Of a stretch of 64,000 nt of DNA, positions 1 through 12,985 are shown piece after piece (within the stretch, counting starts at the first letter, position 1; every line of letters starts with the position of its first letter). Below the pieces are notes generated by a model that saw only the letters and a program-made list of their open reading frames with translations, was not told the DNA's origin and did no database searches. A program made the position numbers and the translations under genes. Source of the DNA: Bacteroidota bacterium (GTDB lineage: Bacteria > Bacteroidota > Bacteroidia > AKYH767-A > OLB10). The stretch is from NCBI GenBank assembly GCA_016721435.1, contig JADKIC010000007.1, forward strand, positions 1 through 64,000. The letters run 5' to 3'.

Positions 1-2389
1 GGCTTTTAACCCGAACACTCCCGGATACGAGCGTCGTTTGAAACAACGGTCATTTCACGCTTTGTTCTATAAATTTTATCTCTACACAGGATCTACGTCA
101 AACGTTTAGTATTCGAAATAATTGTTTTGTTGCATTGTGTCGAAATCTCAGCAGGTACAATTACAATCCCAATTGATAATTTTCTACATCTTCTCAAGCG
201 CAATGCCACACTCCCAGATCCTTCGACTTGGAAAGAGGCCTGACTGCGTAGAGTAGGAACAGGATTCGCTTCATTGGCAGCACCAATGGATTTATTATCA
301 GCTATGGCGCAAACTTATTTTCGGGTGAAACCGACTCCGCTTATACCGAAGTTCCGTTCGCGCCAACACGTGGAGTAAACAAGCGGGGTTGCCCTTCCAG
401 CAATGGTCTTCGTAATGATATGATATTAAAGGAAACATCCGTATCTGGCTACCACCAACAGCGGTGTATAAATCGCCGGACAGTGGGCTCTACCTGGATC
501 GCAGCGAATAGCGGATTTACAACGAGTACAGTTTCTAAATTACGCTGGCATCAGCATAACCAGTATGCCGGCATTCCTGGAGGATTAGCTCCATGTCTTA
601 TGGATTTTCTAATCAGCTGGACGGTAGTACCAACAATGCCCTGAGCGCGATTGAAAACGTGTTGTTGATTTTACCATTACTCAAGATACCATTATCCTCT
701 GCTCCCCTTACCGTAAAATTTTACAGGTCCTACGATCAAGGTGGTACGGAACCTACTCATCAGCGGCGTGGAACCAATTAGTAATCATCGGGTGAAATCC
801 GGTTTATTGACACCTTGTAACGTTTTTCCAACCCCACATTTAACAGAGGAGGCTATCAAAGCTCTACAGCAGTAACAAAATGCAGGATACCGATTAATGT
901 CGGATTAAAATGGACAATCACTACCTAGTTGTATCGCCAACCGAATGAGATAACTCCACGATGCAGACGCTTCATCTATATCTGATCGGCGGCGTTTTGG
1001 TTGAAGCCATCAATTTTTGCGGAACAATGGTGCCTCTTAATTTGCGGGTCAGCTTAGCGGAAAAGCATTTTAGTATTAAAACGGCAATGGCGCGCTGGAA
1101 CAATACAATGAACCCACCCTGCCGGATGAATCACCACTTACCGAGATCCCAATGCCATTGTTATGGATATGGATACCTCCGGTACTTATCGGTTCCGTTA
1201 TTTCGGTATGCCGTCATTCCCACCATTCAATCAGTAAACCCCAAACCTTATTGGATCATAACGTCGACGCCTTCACCAAAAAATCACTCCCTTTCGGACA
1301 ACCATTACTACTCCATTTCCCCTGAAGCCAAATACGCCCGGTTTCACTGATATCAGCGCCTTCATTGAACGCGCCACCATCGACCGCCCTGGCTCAGTGC
1401 CAAATTATTTTCGGGTCGTAAAAACAACGGCACGGATACAGTCAGTAATATTGCCACGGTTACATTGTACAACAACCTCTACTACTTATCAGGTTCGATC
1501 TTCCACAAAGCATCATTTGCAACACGTTATTATTTTCCTACACCAACCTAGCCGGGAGTAGTTATTCAGTACTTAATAACACCGAATTGAATTCTGCCAT
1601 TCTAAGAGGAACTGTTTTAAACAACAGCGCTTGTGCCTATCCCTTAGCGGGAGATTCCTTACCTGATGAACAACTATGGGTATTGTTATCCTCCTTGTTC
1701 AGGCTTCCTTTGATCCGAACAATAAAACCGTTAAACCAACGGGCAATATTGGACAGGTCAGGAACTGCTAAAATATCAAACCCAATTTCCAGAACACCGG
1801 GAACGATGTTGGCCTTTACTGTTATTATATTGGATACCATTAGCCGTGGCCTTTGGATTTGAATTCGTTTCAATTTATCAGTGAATGTATCCGGCGACGA
1901 GGACTATAAAAATGGTAATGTTCTTGAATTCCATTTGATCAAATTCTTTTACCCGACAGTACAACGGATGAACCCAATGGAAGTGCGTACTGGTAATCAG
2001 CATTCCCTCTGATGGCGGGATTGCCAATGAATACGGTGATCTGTCGCGGGGCAGCCGCTATTCACTTCGATTACAACGTCCCTGTTATTTACGAACAGTA
2101 CCTTCCAATAATACCATCGCTAGGTTTAATGGTAACACCGACACTCGGGCGGTTGAAACGCTGTTCTCCTACGTACAACCCAACTTCTTTCGATACAGAG
2201 GCAATCCTGACGATTAAACTAATGAAACCGGCAATTACTATTTAACCCTAACGGATGTAAAAGGAAAACCGTTTCCCGTACGCACCTCTCACGGTCCGGC
2301 TATCCTGCATTCAGCTAACAACCAAAAACAGTGGCATCTACTTGGCGAAAGTCATGACACCTTCCGGGACACTGACAAAGGAAATCTGA
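1..2389 (+). pseudogene. T9SS-secreted protein with conserved FDPNxK repeat domain (frame broken, 5' end outside window)
   Basis: No single frame is open, but hopping between the three forward frames gives a recognisable Bacteroidota surface protein. Around 1380-1500 reads DRPGSVPNYFRVVKNNGT, and around 1703-1752 SFDPNNKTVKPTGNIG. Around 1785-1860 come FQNTGNDV and then AFTVIILDTIS in the next frame. This order is the signature of the conserved domain (DUF11/DUF7619-like) that precedes T9SS sorting signals. The tail, about 2235-2389, reads YYLTLTDVKGK and ends KVMTPSGTLTKEI-stop, the pattern of a type A sorting domain. The protein would be exported across the outer membrane and anchored or released. 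The many frameshifts are shared with all genes up to 21.6 kb, so I infer sequence error rather than gene death. The domain identity is fairly certain; the exact product is unknown. Confidence 0.6.
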
Positions 2390-2430
2390 AGTGTGAATAA
2401 AACCAGTAAGCCTACTAAGTTTAGTTTAGT

Positions 2431-2452
2431 AAACGCGGCAGTTGTCGCGTTT
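2431..2452. terminator. Hairpin between convergent genes, likely bidirectional terminator
   Basis: AAACGCGGCA and TGTCGCGTTT form a near-perfect stem (one G-U) around a 2-nt turn, followed by TTTCT on the plus strand and preceded by A-rich sequence. It sits 42 bases after the stop of the plus-strand surface protein and before the end of the minus-strand DUF1016 gene, where a shared terminator is expected. Confidence 0.55.
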
Positions 2453-2519
2453 TCTCGGGATCGCTGCGCACGCCACTGTTTAAGATGGGAAATTATTGAA
2501 TGTCTAAAAGTGCTTCGTT

Positions 2520-3625
2520 TTATCCAATTATTTTCTGGCAGTCCATCCATAAATCCGGATAGTTTTTCTTCAATTTCCTTGTGTTGGTGCTAAAGTCACT
2601 ATGGCTCCTCGGGCGCGTGGCTGGTGGCGTGTACCCGGCTATTGCGATTGGACCGATAAATTTTAGGGCATGGTCCATTATCATGTTTTACTTTTACTTG
2701 CTGGTATTGTTGATGATACCAATAGAGGATTGGAACCCCAGTTGTATCTCTATCGTCCACGCCACAAATAAAGTTCACCATATTTTTCCGCATGTGCAGT
2801 GCGTGGTGGGTGTGTGTGGTGCAGGTGTGTGTGGTGTGGTGGTGTGGTGTGTGGACTCGGTTTGTAACTTTCTGGTTCCTCAGCTTCAATCGCTAATGGT
2901 TTCAACTTTGTGATATAAAAGTCAACATTATGCAACCTTCATCGCCTACTTTCAGATTTATAAATTGATTACCGATAAACGCAAGTCTCCGCCCTTTACT
3001 TAATGTAAAATTTAGATATTTTTCATCACGGCTAACTCTAATTCCTCTCGTTGTGGGACTCACCTATTTCCCAAAACCAAAGTTATATCTATCCTCGTCG
3101 CTGCGGAAGTTTAGCCTCACGTTTAGAAATTCTTCGGGTATTACAGCATCTAGGTGCTGGTTTGGGGCAAAACTTCTCGTATGGCGATTTACCATCTAAA
3201 TGATGGATCAACATATTCTTTGACCTGATCTGTATTTTTAGTCATTTGGACATAATATTTCCGTTCAAACTAGTCTTGAGACTTACTCATTATCAAAAGC
3301 CAAGACTCCACCTACCTTCTCCAACCAGTGGTTGGAGTTTTGTATTATCCTTGTATTCAAGATACATTTGCCTCTAAGGCACCATAGATTTTGAGTGAGT
3401 AGCCCTGAATGCTCGAAATTCATTTTGAAAATCTCTACACAACCCCTAAACAATATAGATTTCAGTTCCCAACCAAATTAGTTATTTAATGTTTTTTCCT
3501 GATTTCCCAACACAAAGTCGTAATAAAGCTGTTTTATTTACCTGTTTCTACAAGGCTTCGTATTGAGCTTGATGGATTTTCTCTTTTATTTCAGATAAAA
3601 ATAGTTTGTACGGGTCCTTTTTCAT
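2520..3625 (-). pseudogene. YhcG/DUF1016-family PDDEXK nuclease (frame broken)
   Basis: Read on the minus strand, the start MKKDPYKLFLSEIKEKIHQ is followed by AQYEAL and LCWEIRKK, then IQGYSLKIYG, matching the DUF1016 N-terminal part (consensus like YWDIGKxI, GIQGYSxxNLW). The C-terminal nuclease part follows: AFIGNQF then KVGDE (2930-3000), IEAEEPESYKPS for the usual IELKxGxFKPE (catalytic E-K strand), AEKYGELYL, SIGII, and DHALKFIGPIAIAGYT. The PDDEXK core residues cannot be verified because the frame shifts. A 60-base CA/GT-rich stretch splits the catalytic strand at 2793-2855. Members occur with restriction-modification and phage-defence genes, but no partner is visible here. The family call is good; whether it is functional cannot be judged. 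Confidence 0.6.
2793..2855. repeat. GT/CA low-complexity insertion
   Basis: About 60 bases made almost only of G and T on the plus strand (repeats of GTGTGTGG and GGTGTGGTGT) interrupt the otherwise conserved nuclease gene, exactly between its FKPE and AEKY elements. Nothing in the family predicts an insertion here. It is either a read artefact or a recent microsatellite. Confidence 0.6.
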
Positions 3626-3639
3626 TTGTTTTGCATACC

Positions 3640-4692
3640 TGAAAAATTATTTTTTCTGAGCGGTGTACGACTCCTTCCATTCGGGTTGATACACAGATTC
3701 ATCCTGTTGCTTTAAAATCATTATCGGTTAATTTGGCCTTTTCACGGTACCTTCCACTTTAACGTTTAATTAACTCCCACAGACACTGCTACACCCACTG
3801 TTCGTTACTCCTCAACTCAATTTCATCATTTCCCGTAAAGAAAACCTCCCTCAATTTATACCTGATTTTCCTTGCTTATGCAGATGGTGGTGTGGACCGA
3901 GCAGCCAGCTTTAATGCTTGAAAATATTTTGGATATTCACATTGCTATTCTCAACCTGCCTTAGGAGTGCTCCCATTTAAATAAGATATCTTTGTTTCGT
4001 TTCGGCAGCTCAATACGCATCTACTTGAAAACTTTCATAGATGCTAATGAGCTCATTTGGTTTTGCCCCTGTTACTTTTAAGCACAGATGCACTTTGTAA
4101 ACACCACAGTTTCAAAAATGGAAAGGCTTATGGCGCAATCCCACTTTATCCCGAAATCGTTCTTCACAATTTGTGACCTCCAATTTTGAATTCATCATCA
4201 GATTATTTCAAACATCAAATGTTTGGGAAAATATCTAAACCCTGTTTTACTGCTTGGGCATAGGTCGCTACCTGTCACTACCCATTCTAGTCAACATCAC
4301 TTACATGTTCATCCTGCCTTATCTCAAATTTTCTATTGTCCAAACTATTTCAAACATGTAAAATCCAATGGAAATCTTGCTGCATTTTCTTCGGACAGCT
4401 CTTTCTGTAGTCGCTTTGTTTCTACTCCATAAAGCGGCAAGATCTCTATCGATCATCACTTTCTGCTTCCTCGGATCAAATAAATTTGACTGATGATGCT
4501 TTCATCTGGAATTAGTATTAAATTACTCATAATGTTTTGTTTTTTAATTGTTATAATTGCGGTTTGGAAACTGCGCTCCAAATTAAATCTGCTGCTTATC
4601 TGTTATTAATCATCTCCGCCAGCAGACAGGCTTCACCTTCAATTACACGGGTTCATCATCGGAGTACAGGTCGCTACTCGTCGCTACGACTA
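3640..4692. other. Region without a recognisable gene
   Basis: A stretch of about 1 kb between the DUF1016 gene and the ComM-like gene. Short open frames exist on both strands (for example from 4162 on the minus strand, NSKLEVTNCEERFRDKVG), but I could not string them into a known family. Given the indel density, a real minus-strand gene may be hidden here. Confidence 0.4.
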
Positions 4693-6271
4693 CTATTTCC
4701 ACCAGCGATCCATGCTGCGGTAATTGATGGCTTCTGAGATGTTCATTGGCATCGCGCTTTTCGGTCATCCATATCCGCCATGGTGCGGGCTACCCGTGAT
4801 GCGGCTTCTCAGGTCTTTGCGCCGAGGTTTTGAAGTGTCGCATGGCGGATTTCATGAGCTGCGATCCGGTTTCATCGATGCGGTATCGTTCGCTAATCTG
4901 CCTGTTGCTCATCATCATGCCGTGCAATACCGAATCCCTGGGGCCTCTTTGAATCGTTGTGATTTGAATTTCTCTTGCGCGACATCCCTCCTTCCTCAGT
5001 CAACCGCACTCGGCTCTGACCTGCGCTGCGTATGCAGTTCTCTTTGAAAGGAACAGGCACCACTTCCTTCGGCGGGTCGATACGATGCCGCTGTAAGGGT
5101 CCTGAGATTCAGCGGCAGATACCGGATCTACCAAGGTCTTCAAAGTTGTTATGCAATCCTTTTCCGGATGATTGAGAAACTACAGGGACAGGATTCATGC
5201 TGGCGATCAACATAAAGCTACTCGCAGGCCACACAGAATCCTCGTTGTTCAAGTCGGTGATCTTCCCTGTCCCTCCAATGGTTGCCGTGATCACCTTCCT
5301 AAAGCACGCGCTGCTTAAAATTCTGGGAAGCTCATCCAGTTGTCAAAACGCCATTGTGTGCGGAGTGAGATTTCTCCGGCTTCGGTTATCCTCCTCCACT
5401 TCAACCAACGCTTCATCATCGATCAGGCGATGCGGTGCGCGTAAAGGGTCGTTTCGCGTATCAGAGTCCGCGGCCCCAGTGAGTTTGCTTGGTTGCAGAA
5501 TGTGAATCTTTGTGGTTGGCAATGCTCCCTCCGCGCCAGAAGCCTCAGGAAGAATTCCCCGCCGCGGCGTGCAAGCATCGTTTTACCTGCTCCCGGCGGA
5601 CCAATGAGAACGGGCACACCGCGTCCCTCCTGTTGCCGCAACTTCCAAGGCCCGTTTGATGTTCTCTTTGTCCCTTGACATCTGAAAAATCCATTTCAGG
5701 GTTGATTCTTGCGGTAAAGTTTTGCAAGATTGAAGCATCGGGTCACCATGGTAAATAAGCCGTTAAGAATTCCGATCACCCTCCTTCAGGCTTTCCATTC
5801 CGTATACTTGGACGTTATCCACCACCGCAGTCCCCAGTTCATTAAGTATTAGAGAACGATAATGCCTTCAAATCCTGCGTTGCGCGCCTGAACGTTTTTC
5901 TGCTACGCACCCTGTACAGGCATTAATCTTCCGTCGGGAGAAAGCTCTCCCATTATCATAGCAATGAGAAAGAGTTTCGAGGGAATTTGGTCCTGAAAGA
6001 GGATGGTTAATGCGATGGGAAGACCGTTGGCCGAACCTTCTTTTCGGATATCGGCAGTATGCTAGATTGATCAGGATTAGCGCATATCAACAACGAAACC
6101 ATTTACTTTAAGAGCGGCCTTAATCCGCGATTAGACTTTCGCAAAGAGCAATAGCGCAATATCCGGGAGTTACCCGACCAAAATATGCTTTGGGTTGTCC
6201 CGGCATGAACTTCCGGACCACCGTGGTGGCATCCACACCAATGATCGTTGCCGAAAATGCTTTGACCAATT
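4693..6271 (-). pseudogene. comM: ComM/YifB family Mg-chelatase-like ATPase (frame broken)
   Basis: The minus strand shows the family from end to end across several frames. The N-terminus is LVKAFSATIIGVDATTVV (6271-6215), followed by AALKVNGFVV, LMPVQG and the link NVQVYGMESL. Then come DFSDVKGQ and the Walker A motif GPPGAGKTMLARR (about 5560-5610), PHRLIDDEALVEVEEDN (a Walker B-like region), LIASMNPVPV, and the C-terminal VARTMADMDD...SQKPSITAAW-stop at 4693. ComM is a cytosolic AAA+ hexameric helicase promoting branch migration during natural transformation. The span of about 1.58 kb suits the usual roughly 510 residues. Indels occur every few dozen bases, as in neighbouring genes. Confidence 0.75.
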
Positions 6272-6985
6272 TATGAATGTCCTCCTTTATGATAAATTTT
6301 TCATCTTCTATCTCATCCATAGTTCCTTTAAATGTGAATGCTTGTAAAATCAGAAAACCTTGCAAACAAAATTCCTGAAACCCGGATTAGAATAGAGCTG
6401 GTTTTAAATGTTTATTGTCGATTATCTTTTGCTGTGGGGAAGATCCTTTAATTCAGACTAAAAATGCTCACTGAAATGATTTCAGTCCTTCCCGAAGGAA
6501 TAGCGATGTCTTTTGAAAGAGCACCATCCTGAACCCCATTGAGTCGCGGTATCCTTGTAAAATCTAAACCCTTTGATAAAACGCACTCGACCCGCAGGTC
6601 GGGTGGGGCCTTACAGAGGTGATAATTGCTTTCCGACCGTGCGTTTAGTCACGACGGGGCTATAGCTCGAGTGCGAAGTTTACCAAATAAAAAACAAATC
6701 CTCAATGGGGATCATCCAAAACATTCATTCGTGAGGCAACGAGGCGCGCTTGTTAAAAATGCAAGCTGGCGAATACGTTTTCAAGGCTCGACAACTGATA
6801 ATCAAACAATCATCAACACAAAACATTCATCACCCCCACCCATTCATCAATTTTAATGACGCGCCCGGAAATCGTATTTAAAGGTTGGTATGGAAGAGTT
6901 TTGTTTAGTAGAAAGACTTGCAAGCGACTTTACCCTCTCTGATTTTGCAGGATGACAAAGTACGTAGCATTGACGGTAAGGTCGG
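6272..6985. other. Intergenic or 3' end of adhesin; nothing certain
   Basis: No family is recognisable. On the minus strand a fragment reading VQDGALSKDIAIPSGRTEI (about 6530-6470) may belong to the C-terminal part of the upstream adhesin, but no sorting signal can be made out. Confidence 0.3.
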
Positions 6986-9900
6986 ATTTACATAGAGTCA
7001 GTTGAGCTCCTGCAGAAGTGTGAGATATTATCTTCCTGGATAGACATTATCAATCCACCGTATCCAGCAGTGATGAGTGGGCGGTGAGGGCATTTCGTTA
7101 TCGTAGAGGAATTCACCTCCAACTGTCCATCAGCTTGCGTATGTCCGTACATCGTGGGTGATCTCAAATGATTTTCCATCACCGAAGTAAATGGGCTCTA
7201 TCAGAATAGGAATACTGTCCATCCAGATCTGTTTGTTTGAGGCGATAGTATTGCAGGACCCCTGCAACGGACTTTCATTCCACGACTCATAGTTCAACAA
7301 GATATTGCTGTTGTTCATAGGAATTCACTCCTTGTCAATGAAGCCGAATTCATCCATGGTCTTGTCCAACGCCTTCCATCGTGAAGTAATCATTATTTAC
7401 TTCAGAAGTAAACCAGCGATAAACGTACCTGACTACTCACTTTTTTCCGCTTCTGAAATCAAGCAATTCTTAACCTGGAAGTGGAGAAGCAGTATTTTAA
7501 AGTGATTGTCCGCTGGATTCAGGTTACTCAGCCTGGTCCTGAAGGTTCGTTAAATGGCAGGGTCCCAGTGAATAGTCCCAGCCAGTTCCAAACCAACAAC
7601 ACGTACAGAGTCATATGATTGTGCCAAGCTATTTGGGTAGCAGCTTGGGCAATTAACTGAGTATACGGCAAAGGTAAACCGTTAATCCACGCTACTGGTT
7701 ATCGGTAATCGAGACCTATGGTTGGGCAATGACCTGATTAGCGGGAAACCACCGTACTTCCATTCCAACAGCACGTTCTGTTAAGCTGTAAAATCGGAAC
7801 AGTATGCTATTGGCCACTGGTGCTTCGCAATCCTGTTTTACCTGAGCATCCGGAACGGTCTACTGCACTGTACTGGCATTATTACCCGGCCCGCTGTTGG
7901 ATTAAAATGTGCCGCTCCCGGAGGCCAGGGAAGGCTCACCGCCTTGTAGCGTTGATAAACTCAAGCTCACCCAATGTACCTGGTGAAGATAGTGTAACTG
8001 AATTGTAAATATATCGGAGTTAAACAACAGTCGCTACCAAATTTGCAGACTCTATAACCCAATGTATTTTACATTTTCCAATTACAGTTGCAGCAGCACT
8101 TTCACTGATCAGAATCCATTGGTACGTAAAGGGACCACGTAGTTGGTGCAAGCCAAGTTCTTGATGCGGCTGACGTTATTCACCGTCGGCGTTTGCGCAT
8201 TCAGCCAACAAGGAATCTCCTGACTCAAAATCAATGAAGTATCAATGGTAGTGGGACGCAATGGAAACCGTTTGACCCTGCGGCACCTTTATTCAATTGC
8301 ACCACTTTGAACGCGTAGTAGACTGTACCGCCACTGTTTGACAATCATACACTATCCATAATCACACGACCGAGGGCTGCAGTGTGAAGAAACTGTTGTT
8401 CATCCATAGCTCCCTCCTTTGAATGTATCAGCAAAGGCCTTCCATATAGACTGCGATCGACAAGTGAAAGTGTTAGGACGAAGACCAATCCGCTGAAGAA
8501 GTTATCGGTTAGCACCAGGACTAAAGATCATCCACAACCCGCTGTAGCATTGGTTGTAGTCGATAAGATTAATGTGGATTTCAAACCCGTGGTTTGAGTT
8601 ATGTTTATTCGGTCATCAGTTGAGCCCACGTTTGATGGATTATCAAAACAATATTGAATAAGAATATTACTGGCACCATCCCAAATGATCGGTGTAGTTA
8701 AGTTGATGGTGTTAGTACCCAAGGCTGTGGAATAGGCTATAGCTCCATAGACGGTGGTGAAAGGACCTGCATAAGGAACATTGGAAGCATGCTGGTTAAA
8801 TGGTACCAGGGCATAGTTATCGAAATCCTCCAAAAAGCACCGAACTCCTTTTAGAAGAAATATCGAAACGAATACCTTCATCTTATCCCCATTGATCAAT
8901 CCCGCAAGTGTCAATTCCGCCTGAGTATAGATAATCTGTGAATCCGGCGTCAGTATTGCGCTTTAAAGTGGGGTATAGAAATTATTACCGCGTACCATTA
9001 CCATAGTGAAATTGAGGCGAACGAGCTGATCACCCAAATCTCCTACCGTTGGTGGTCGGATCCTTTCTCACCTTCCAGGAATTTGGTAGAAGGTAGGTGC
9101 ATTCACAATCAAGGTATCCTTAGCGGAGATGGTTAGATTATTACAATTCGCCAGAATATTGGAATTGATTGTAGGTTTAAAGTAAGGACGGGTGGGTGTT
9201 CCAACAGGTACTATTGGGAAAACCTGATTGGCATCAATTACAGCATCATCCGTAATGGTAGGTACACCACCGCACCAGTTGGCAGAGTTGTTCAATCACG
9301 TGTAGTTCAACCCAGAGTTAGAACTTAACATGACAAGGGGCAAAATAGAAATTAAAATCTTCCGTTTCACCAAACGTATATGGCGAAGGGTCAATATTAC
9401 TTTCCACTTGCGCACCACGCATCCCGCAGGTAAAACCCGTGTAACCCGCCGCTCGGGACGGGAAAGGGTACTGCACTTTGGTTTGCATTCAAACTCACCT
9501 GCCCTAATTTCTCACCCGTATCATAAAAGTCACCATCATTGTTATAATCGATAAATACTGCAATATTATTGGACAAAGCCCTGGTCCCGGCTTGTACTGT
9601 TATGCTATATACAGCACCCTGTGATAAAACCGCAGTTCTGCGGAAAACAGGCGACCACAATTCATAATCAGGAGGATGAGCAGTAAAGTCACAGTTGGGG
9701 TAACATCCCATATTAGTAGGTAAACCCTGATTATTTATTAGATGCGCCTATATTCGTATGATAACCGATGGAGCTACTCCATGTCAGAATTGCGATTGGA
9801 TATAAGGTCATTATTGGCAGCAAGATCCACTGAGCCAAGATGTACCTGTTGTAAGTACCCACACAATAGGGCAAGTCTATCTGACTGGCACCTGTTAAAG

Positions 9901-11142
9901 AGAAACCACCTGCATCAGGAACGACAGTTGTTGAACTACCTCCGGGCGAGGGACATGTGCCGGCAGTACCTCCAACAGATGCACCGCGAAGATCGGCATC
10001 GAGAAAATTGGATTGCGTTGCTGTGGCTTTTACATCATAGGCCAACCAGAAGTAGGTCGTATCATATTCGAGATAAATACAAGAGGTGGCTCCATTTATA
10101 AAATCAAGGTTGGTACCCGGCACAGCGATTACCTGCCCGAATTTCCTTGCAGGATAATCATCGGCACCGGCAGTAGCAGGAAAAGGTGAAACATAATTGG
10201 TATCAAACAGCACACTTCCGCCGGTATAATACACTTTCGCATCATCAATATCCAGTACGTTGGTAGTGCCGTTGGTATTAAATAAGAGCGAGTCTAATTT
10301 TACTGCTGTAGAAAGGCAACTATCTACTACCCCACATCCATTTGTTCCTGCAATGATGTTAATTGCATCAAAATCCACCATATGATTACGAATACCCGTT
10401 CTACCGAAGTTCCATTTTGAAGAGATATATTAAACGGATATCCGCGGCGTTCGCTGTGGCAGGATAAGTATTTGTTCTCACCTGATCCAGATAAATATTG
10501 CGCTCGTCTCAGCAAACGCCCATGATGATGCAATAATGGTGACGCCGATTGTACGTCGCAGCCGGTAAATCATAAGTGGTTGATTCCAGGTATTCGCAGC
10601 TGCGGGAATTCCGCTAGGTATTTATCTGTAACAACAGTCCGTAGTCGCTGTTCAACAAATATATGCGCCGACATGGATGGACTAGTGTTCACATACATAC
10701 GAATATGGTTTCAACATCCCGAGCACCAAACCCGTTGTCTCTATCGTTATAGAAACTAAATTGTGGATTCACGCTTCATTATTGCTAAAATCGCAAAGGT
10801 TTAGTGATGATTATTGACGTGTCATTATTAGAACCGTGGAAAATTGAATATGATCACTTATTGTACCACCACCGGGAGAAGCCCTGGGAGTTCGGTTTAT
10901 AGTACCAGTTGCTTTCCGAGCTGAAAAATGCCCAGCTGTAATAGTTAGTGGAATGAGCTTTGCTGCTTCCATCCGGGAGATAGCGGAAATTGGTGGTATC
11001 CAGGCGGTACCGAAAATGATTCCTACTGCAGGTGAACCGCCATGGTATTCAATTTACCCGGTAGCAGAGCAGCCGTGAAGACCATCAGCGCCAGTAGTAA
11101 GAAGTCCTTACCTAATTCTGCATGTAAGAAGTTGCTTTTCAT
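6986..11142 (-). pseudogene. Very large secreted adhesin: signal peptide, BNR_assoc_N, GEVED and PKD-like domains (frame broken)
   Basis: The minus strand starts with ATG at 11142 and MKSNFLHAELGKDFLLLAL followed by a hydrophobic stretch, a plausible Sec signal. The longest surviving frame (10381-9731) holds LLFNTNGTTNVLDIDDAKVY, YYTGGSVLFDTNY and TTYFWLAYDVKATAT, which is the BNR-repeat neuraminidase N-terminal (BNR_assoc_N) fold. At 9711-9400 is a GEVED-type domain (AVFIDYNNDGDFYDTGEK). At 9295-9070 is NWCGGVPTITDDAVI with ANCNNLTISAKDTLIV, a surface-protein repeat. At 8914-8528 comes another beta-domain with ILIQYCFDNPS. Around 7190-7140 FGDGKSFEITHDVRTYA looks PKD-like. The full protein would be about 1,300-1,400 residues and presumably T9SS-exported, though I cannot see the sorting domain. 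The lower boundary is approximate. Confidence 0.6.
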
Positions 11143-11708
11143 GTTATTTATTGTTTTATTAGTTCCATGTCTTGTTGAGATAAACTCTCTTCAAACATAG
11201 GATTGGGGTTATTACTTGCGTAAGTTTTGGTGCATATATCAAATTGAAAGTATACTAACACTCTTTGAAGCATTTCACCTTGTAACCCTTATCATCATTA
11301 AGTTTTCTTTCGAAATGCTAATGCAAGGACTTTTAGTTAAGTTCAGTTTAGTCGTTAAATTTCGTTGTAGTGTAAACAAATACAATTCAAATTGTAATAC
11401 ACTTGTGGCGGTTCTGCACCACACTTTCTACTTCGTGCACACTTCATACCTCAATGGAATCAAATGCATGGTAAAAACCAAAGAAACGGGGAGAATGGGG
11501 TCATTTTCTAATTTGGCGGGTGTGAAAGTCCTTCCAAAACCCTTTATGAATGACCAGATTGACCTGGCTATTTTAGATAAACCCATCGATTATGTCCTCA
11601 GGTTTCTTGAGCGGCTTTCAAAGTGCTGGATACAGGAAGCAGCGTTTCGGCCCCTCCTCTCTATCTTCTCTTAGCCGGTTGGGGCAGCTGAGTGAGCTTG
11701 TTTTCGCA
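11143..11708. other. Divergent intergenic region between adhesin and pabB
   Basis: AT-rich sequence between the minus-strand adhesin start and plus-strand pabB. It must contain both promoters, but I cannot pick a convincing TTTG/TAnnTTTG pair. A short frame at 11470-11640 (GSFSNLAGVKVLPKPFMND) resembles nothing known. Confidence 0.35.
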
Positions 11709-12857
11709 ATGAAAAAGGAGGACATCTCTCGTCTTCGACTTACCTTCCTTGAACAACACAGCGGGCAAATGGATATTCTGGTCCATCAACCACGATGTAA
11801 AAATGCGTTTCTCGGAGAGCCTAAATTATGAGGGTCACCGGGAGGATAAAATCGGCTTTCCCATGCTTTCTTCTTTGTGGCTGAGCGGGCGTGGAATCCG
11901 ACTTATCAGGGGAGATAAACCTTCGGTCCACAAAATGAGTCAGTGATGTTCTGCTAAAGAAGATCTCCCCCACCGGGGCGGCAACACCTCTCTGTAAACA
12001 AAACCCTCCTCTCACCAATTGCAGTCTCGAAGTGGAAATCATCTCTTGAAAGCAAATACCAATAAGTTGTTCAATGAACTCCTTTCCCATCTCCACCAGG
12101 GGACATTTACGAAACACCACCGCTCGTACTTCCAACTCGCAAGGGACCTTCCCCTTCTCCGGAAACATCTCAAAAAAAAAATGGCGGTCCGGCCATCTCC
12201 TTTCGCATCCCTCTACCGGGAAAACGATGCCTGGTTACTATGCCGCAGTCCGGGAGTTGTTTCTCATCTAAAAGAAGCTGTCATCTCATCCTCTCAACCC
12301 ATCAAGGGCACTGCGCAGCAAGAAGTCCCGGATCCCGTCGCTGATGAACAGCTTAAAAACAACTTTTGAGAGTGCAAAGAGCGGGCGGAGGAATCGTTTC
12401 GATCGTGGATCTTGTCCGTAATGATTTGGGTCGGATTGTTGAGCGGGGAACAGTGCAGGCAGATGAACTTCTTTTCGGGTATTCAGCAGCCTTGCTATGC
12501 TTGGAACCACCAGATGCAGATTTCAACCGATGTCGGCTCAGTTGAAAGAAGGTCCTCTTCAGTCGAAGTCCCTGCGCCACTTTCTCCCGCTGGGCTTGAT
12601 GAGACCGGTGCACCAAAATTCAGAGCTATGCAAATTGTTGAGAACAGGAGATACTTGACGTCGAGGACTCATTCCGGGAACTGTGGGATATATTTCTCCG
12701 AAGGCGACTTCGACTTCAACCTGGTCATCAGAAGTACAATAGCCAAACAGCCGCCATCAACAAACCCATTTCCCCGCCGGAAGCGTCATGGGCCGCATTG
12801 AGTAGATCCCGTACAAGAATTCTTGAATGCCTGTTGGAGCAGAAGGCATGGGGATAA
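11709..12857 (+). pseudogene. pabB: Para-aminobenzoate synthase component I / chorismate-binding enzyme (frame broken)
   Basis: Frame hopping on the plus strand recovers the chorismate-binding domain in order: HLLKANTNKLFNELLSHLHQ, MAVRPSPFASLYRENDAWLL with CRSP, SQPIKGTA (12290-12320; the catalytic PIKGT motif), DPVADEQLKNNFESAK, DLVRNDLGRI in a shifted frame, AGLDETGAPKFRAMQIVE (the SMTGAPK motif), and EGDFDFNLVIRS (12700-12735). The stop is TAA at 12855. The enzyme aminates chorismate to aminodeoxychorismate for folate synthesis. The span is about 1.15 kb, within the range for PabB and shorter than TrpE, and the next gene is tilS. The start at 11709 is a guess. Confidence 0.7.
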
Positions 12858-12985
12858 AATTTAGAAGGAGGAGGTAGTTCAGGATTGAATTCCCTGAGCT
12901 TTTTGGAAGTTATCCTTCTTCTCATCTTCAAAATATTTTCCGATTTGTAAACAATCCACTCTATTCCTTGAAGTACTTTTGTCCC

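Noticed and set aside
2599..2889. His/Thr-rich minus-strand frame resembling a metal-binding protein
   Set aside because: The His/Thr/Pro run is the translation of the CA/GT microsatellite inside the broken DUF1016 gene.
6645..6690. tRNA start like GGGGCTATAGCTC
   Set aside because: The next 70 bases do not form anticodon or T arms and no closing acceptor strand is found.
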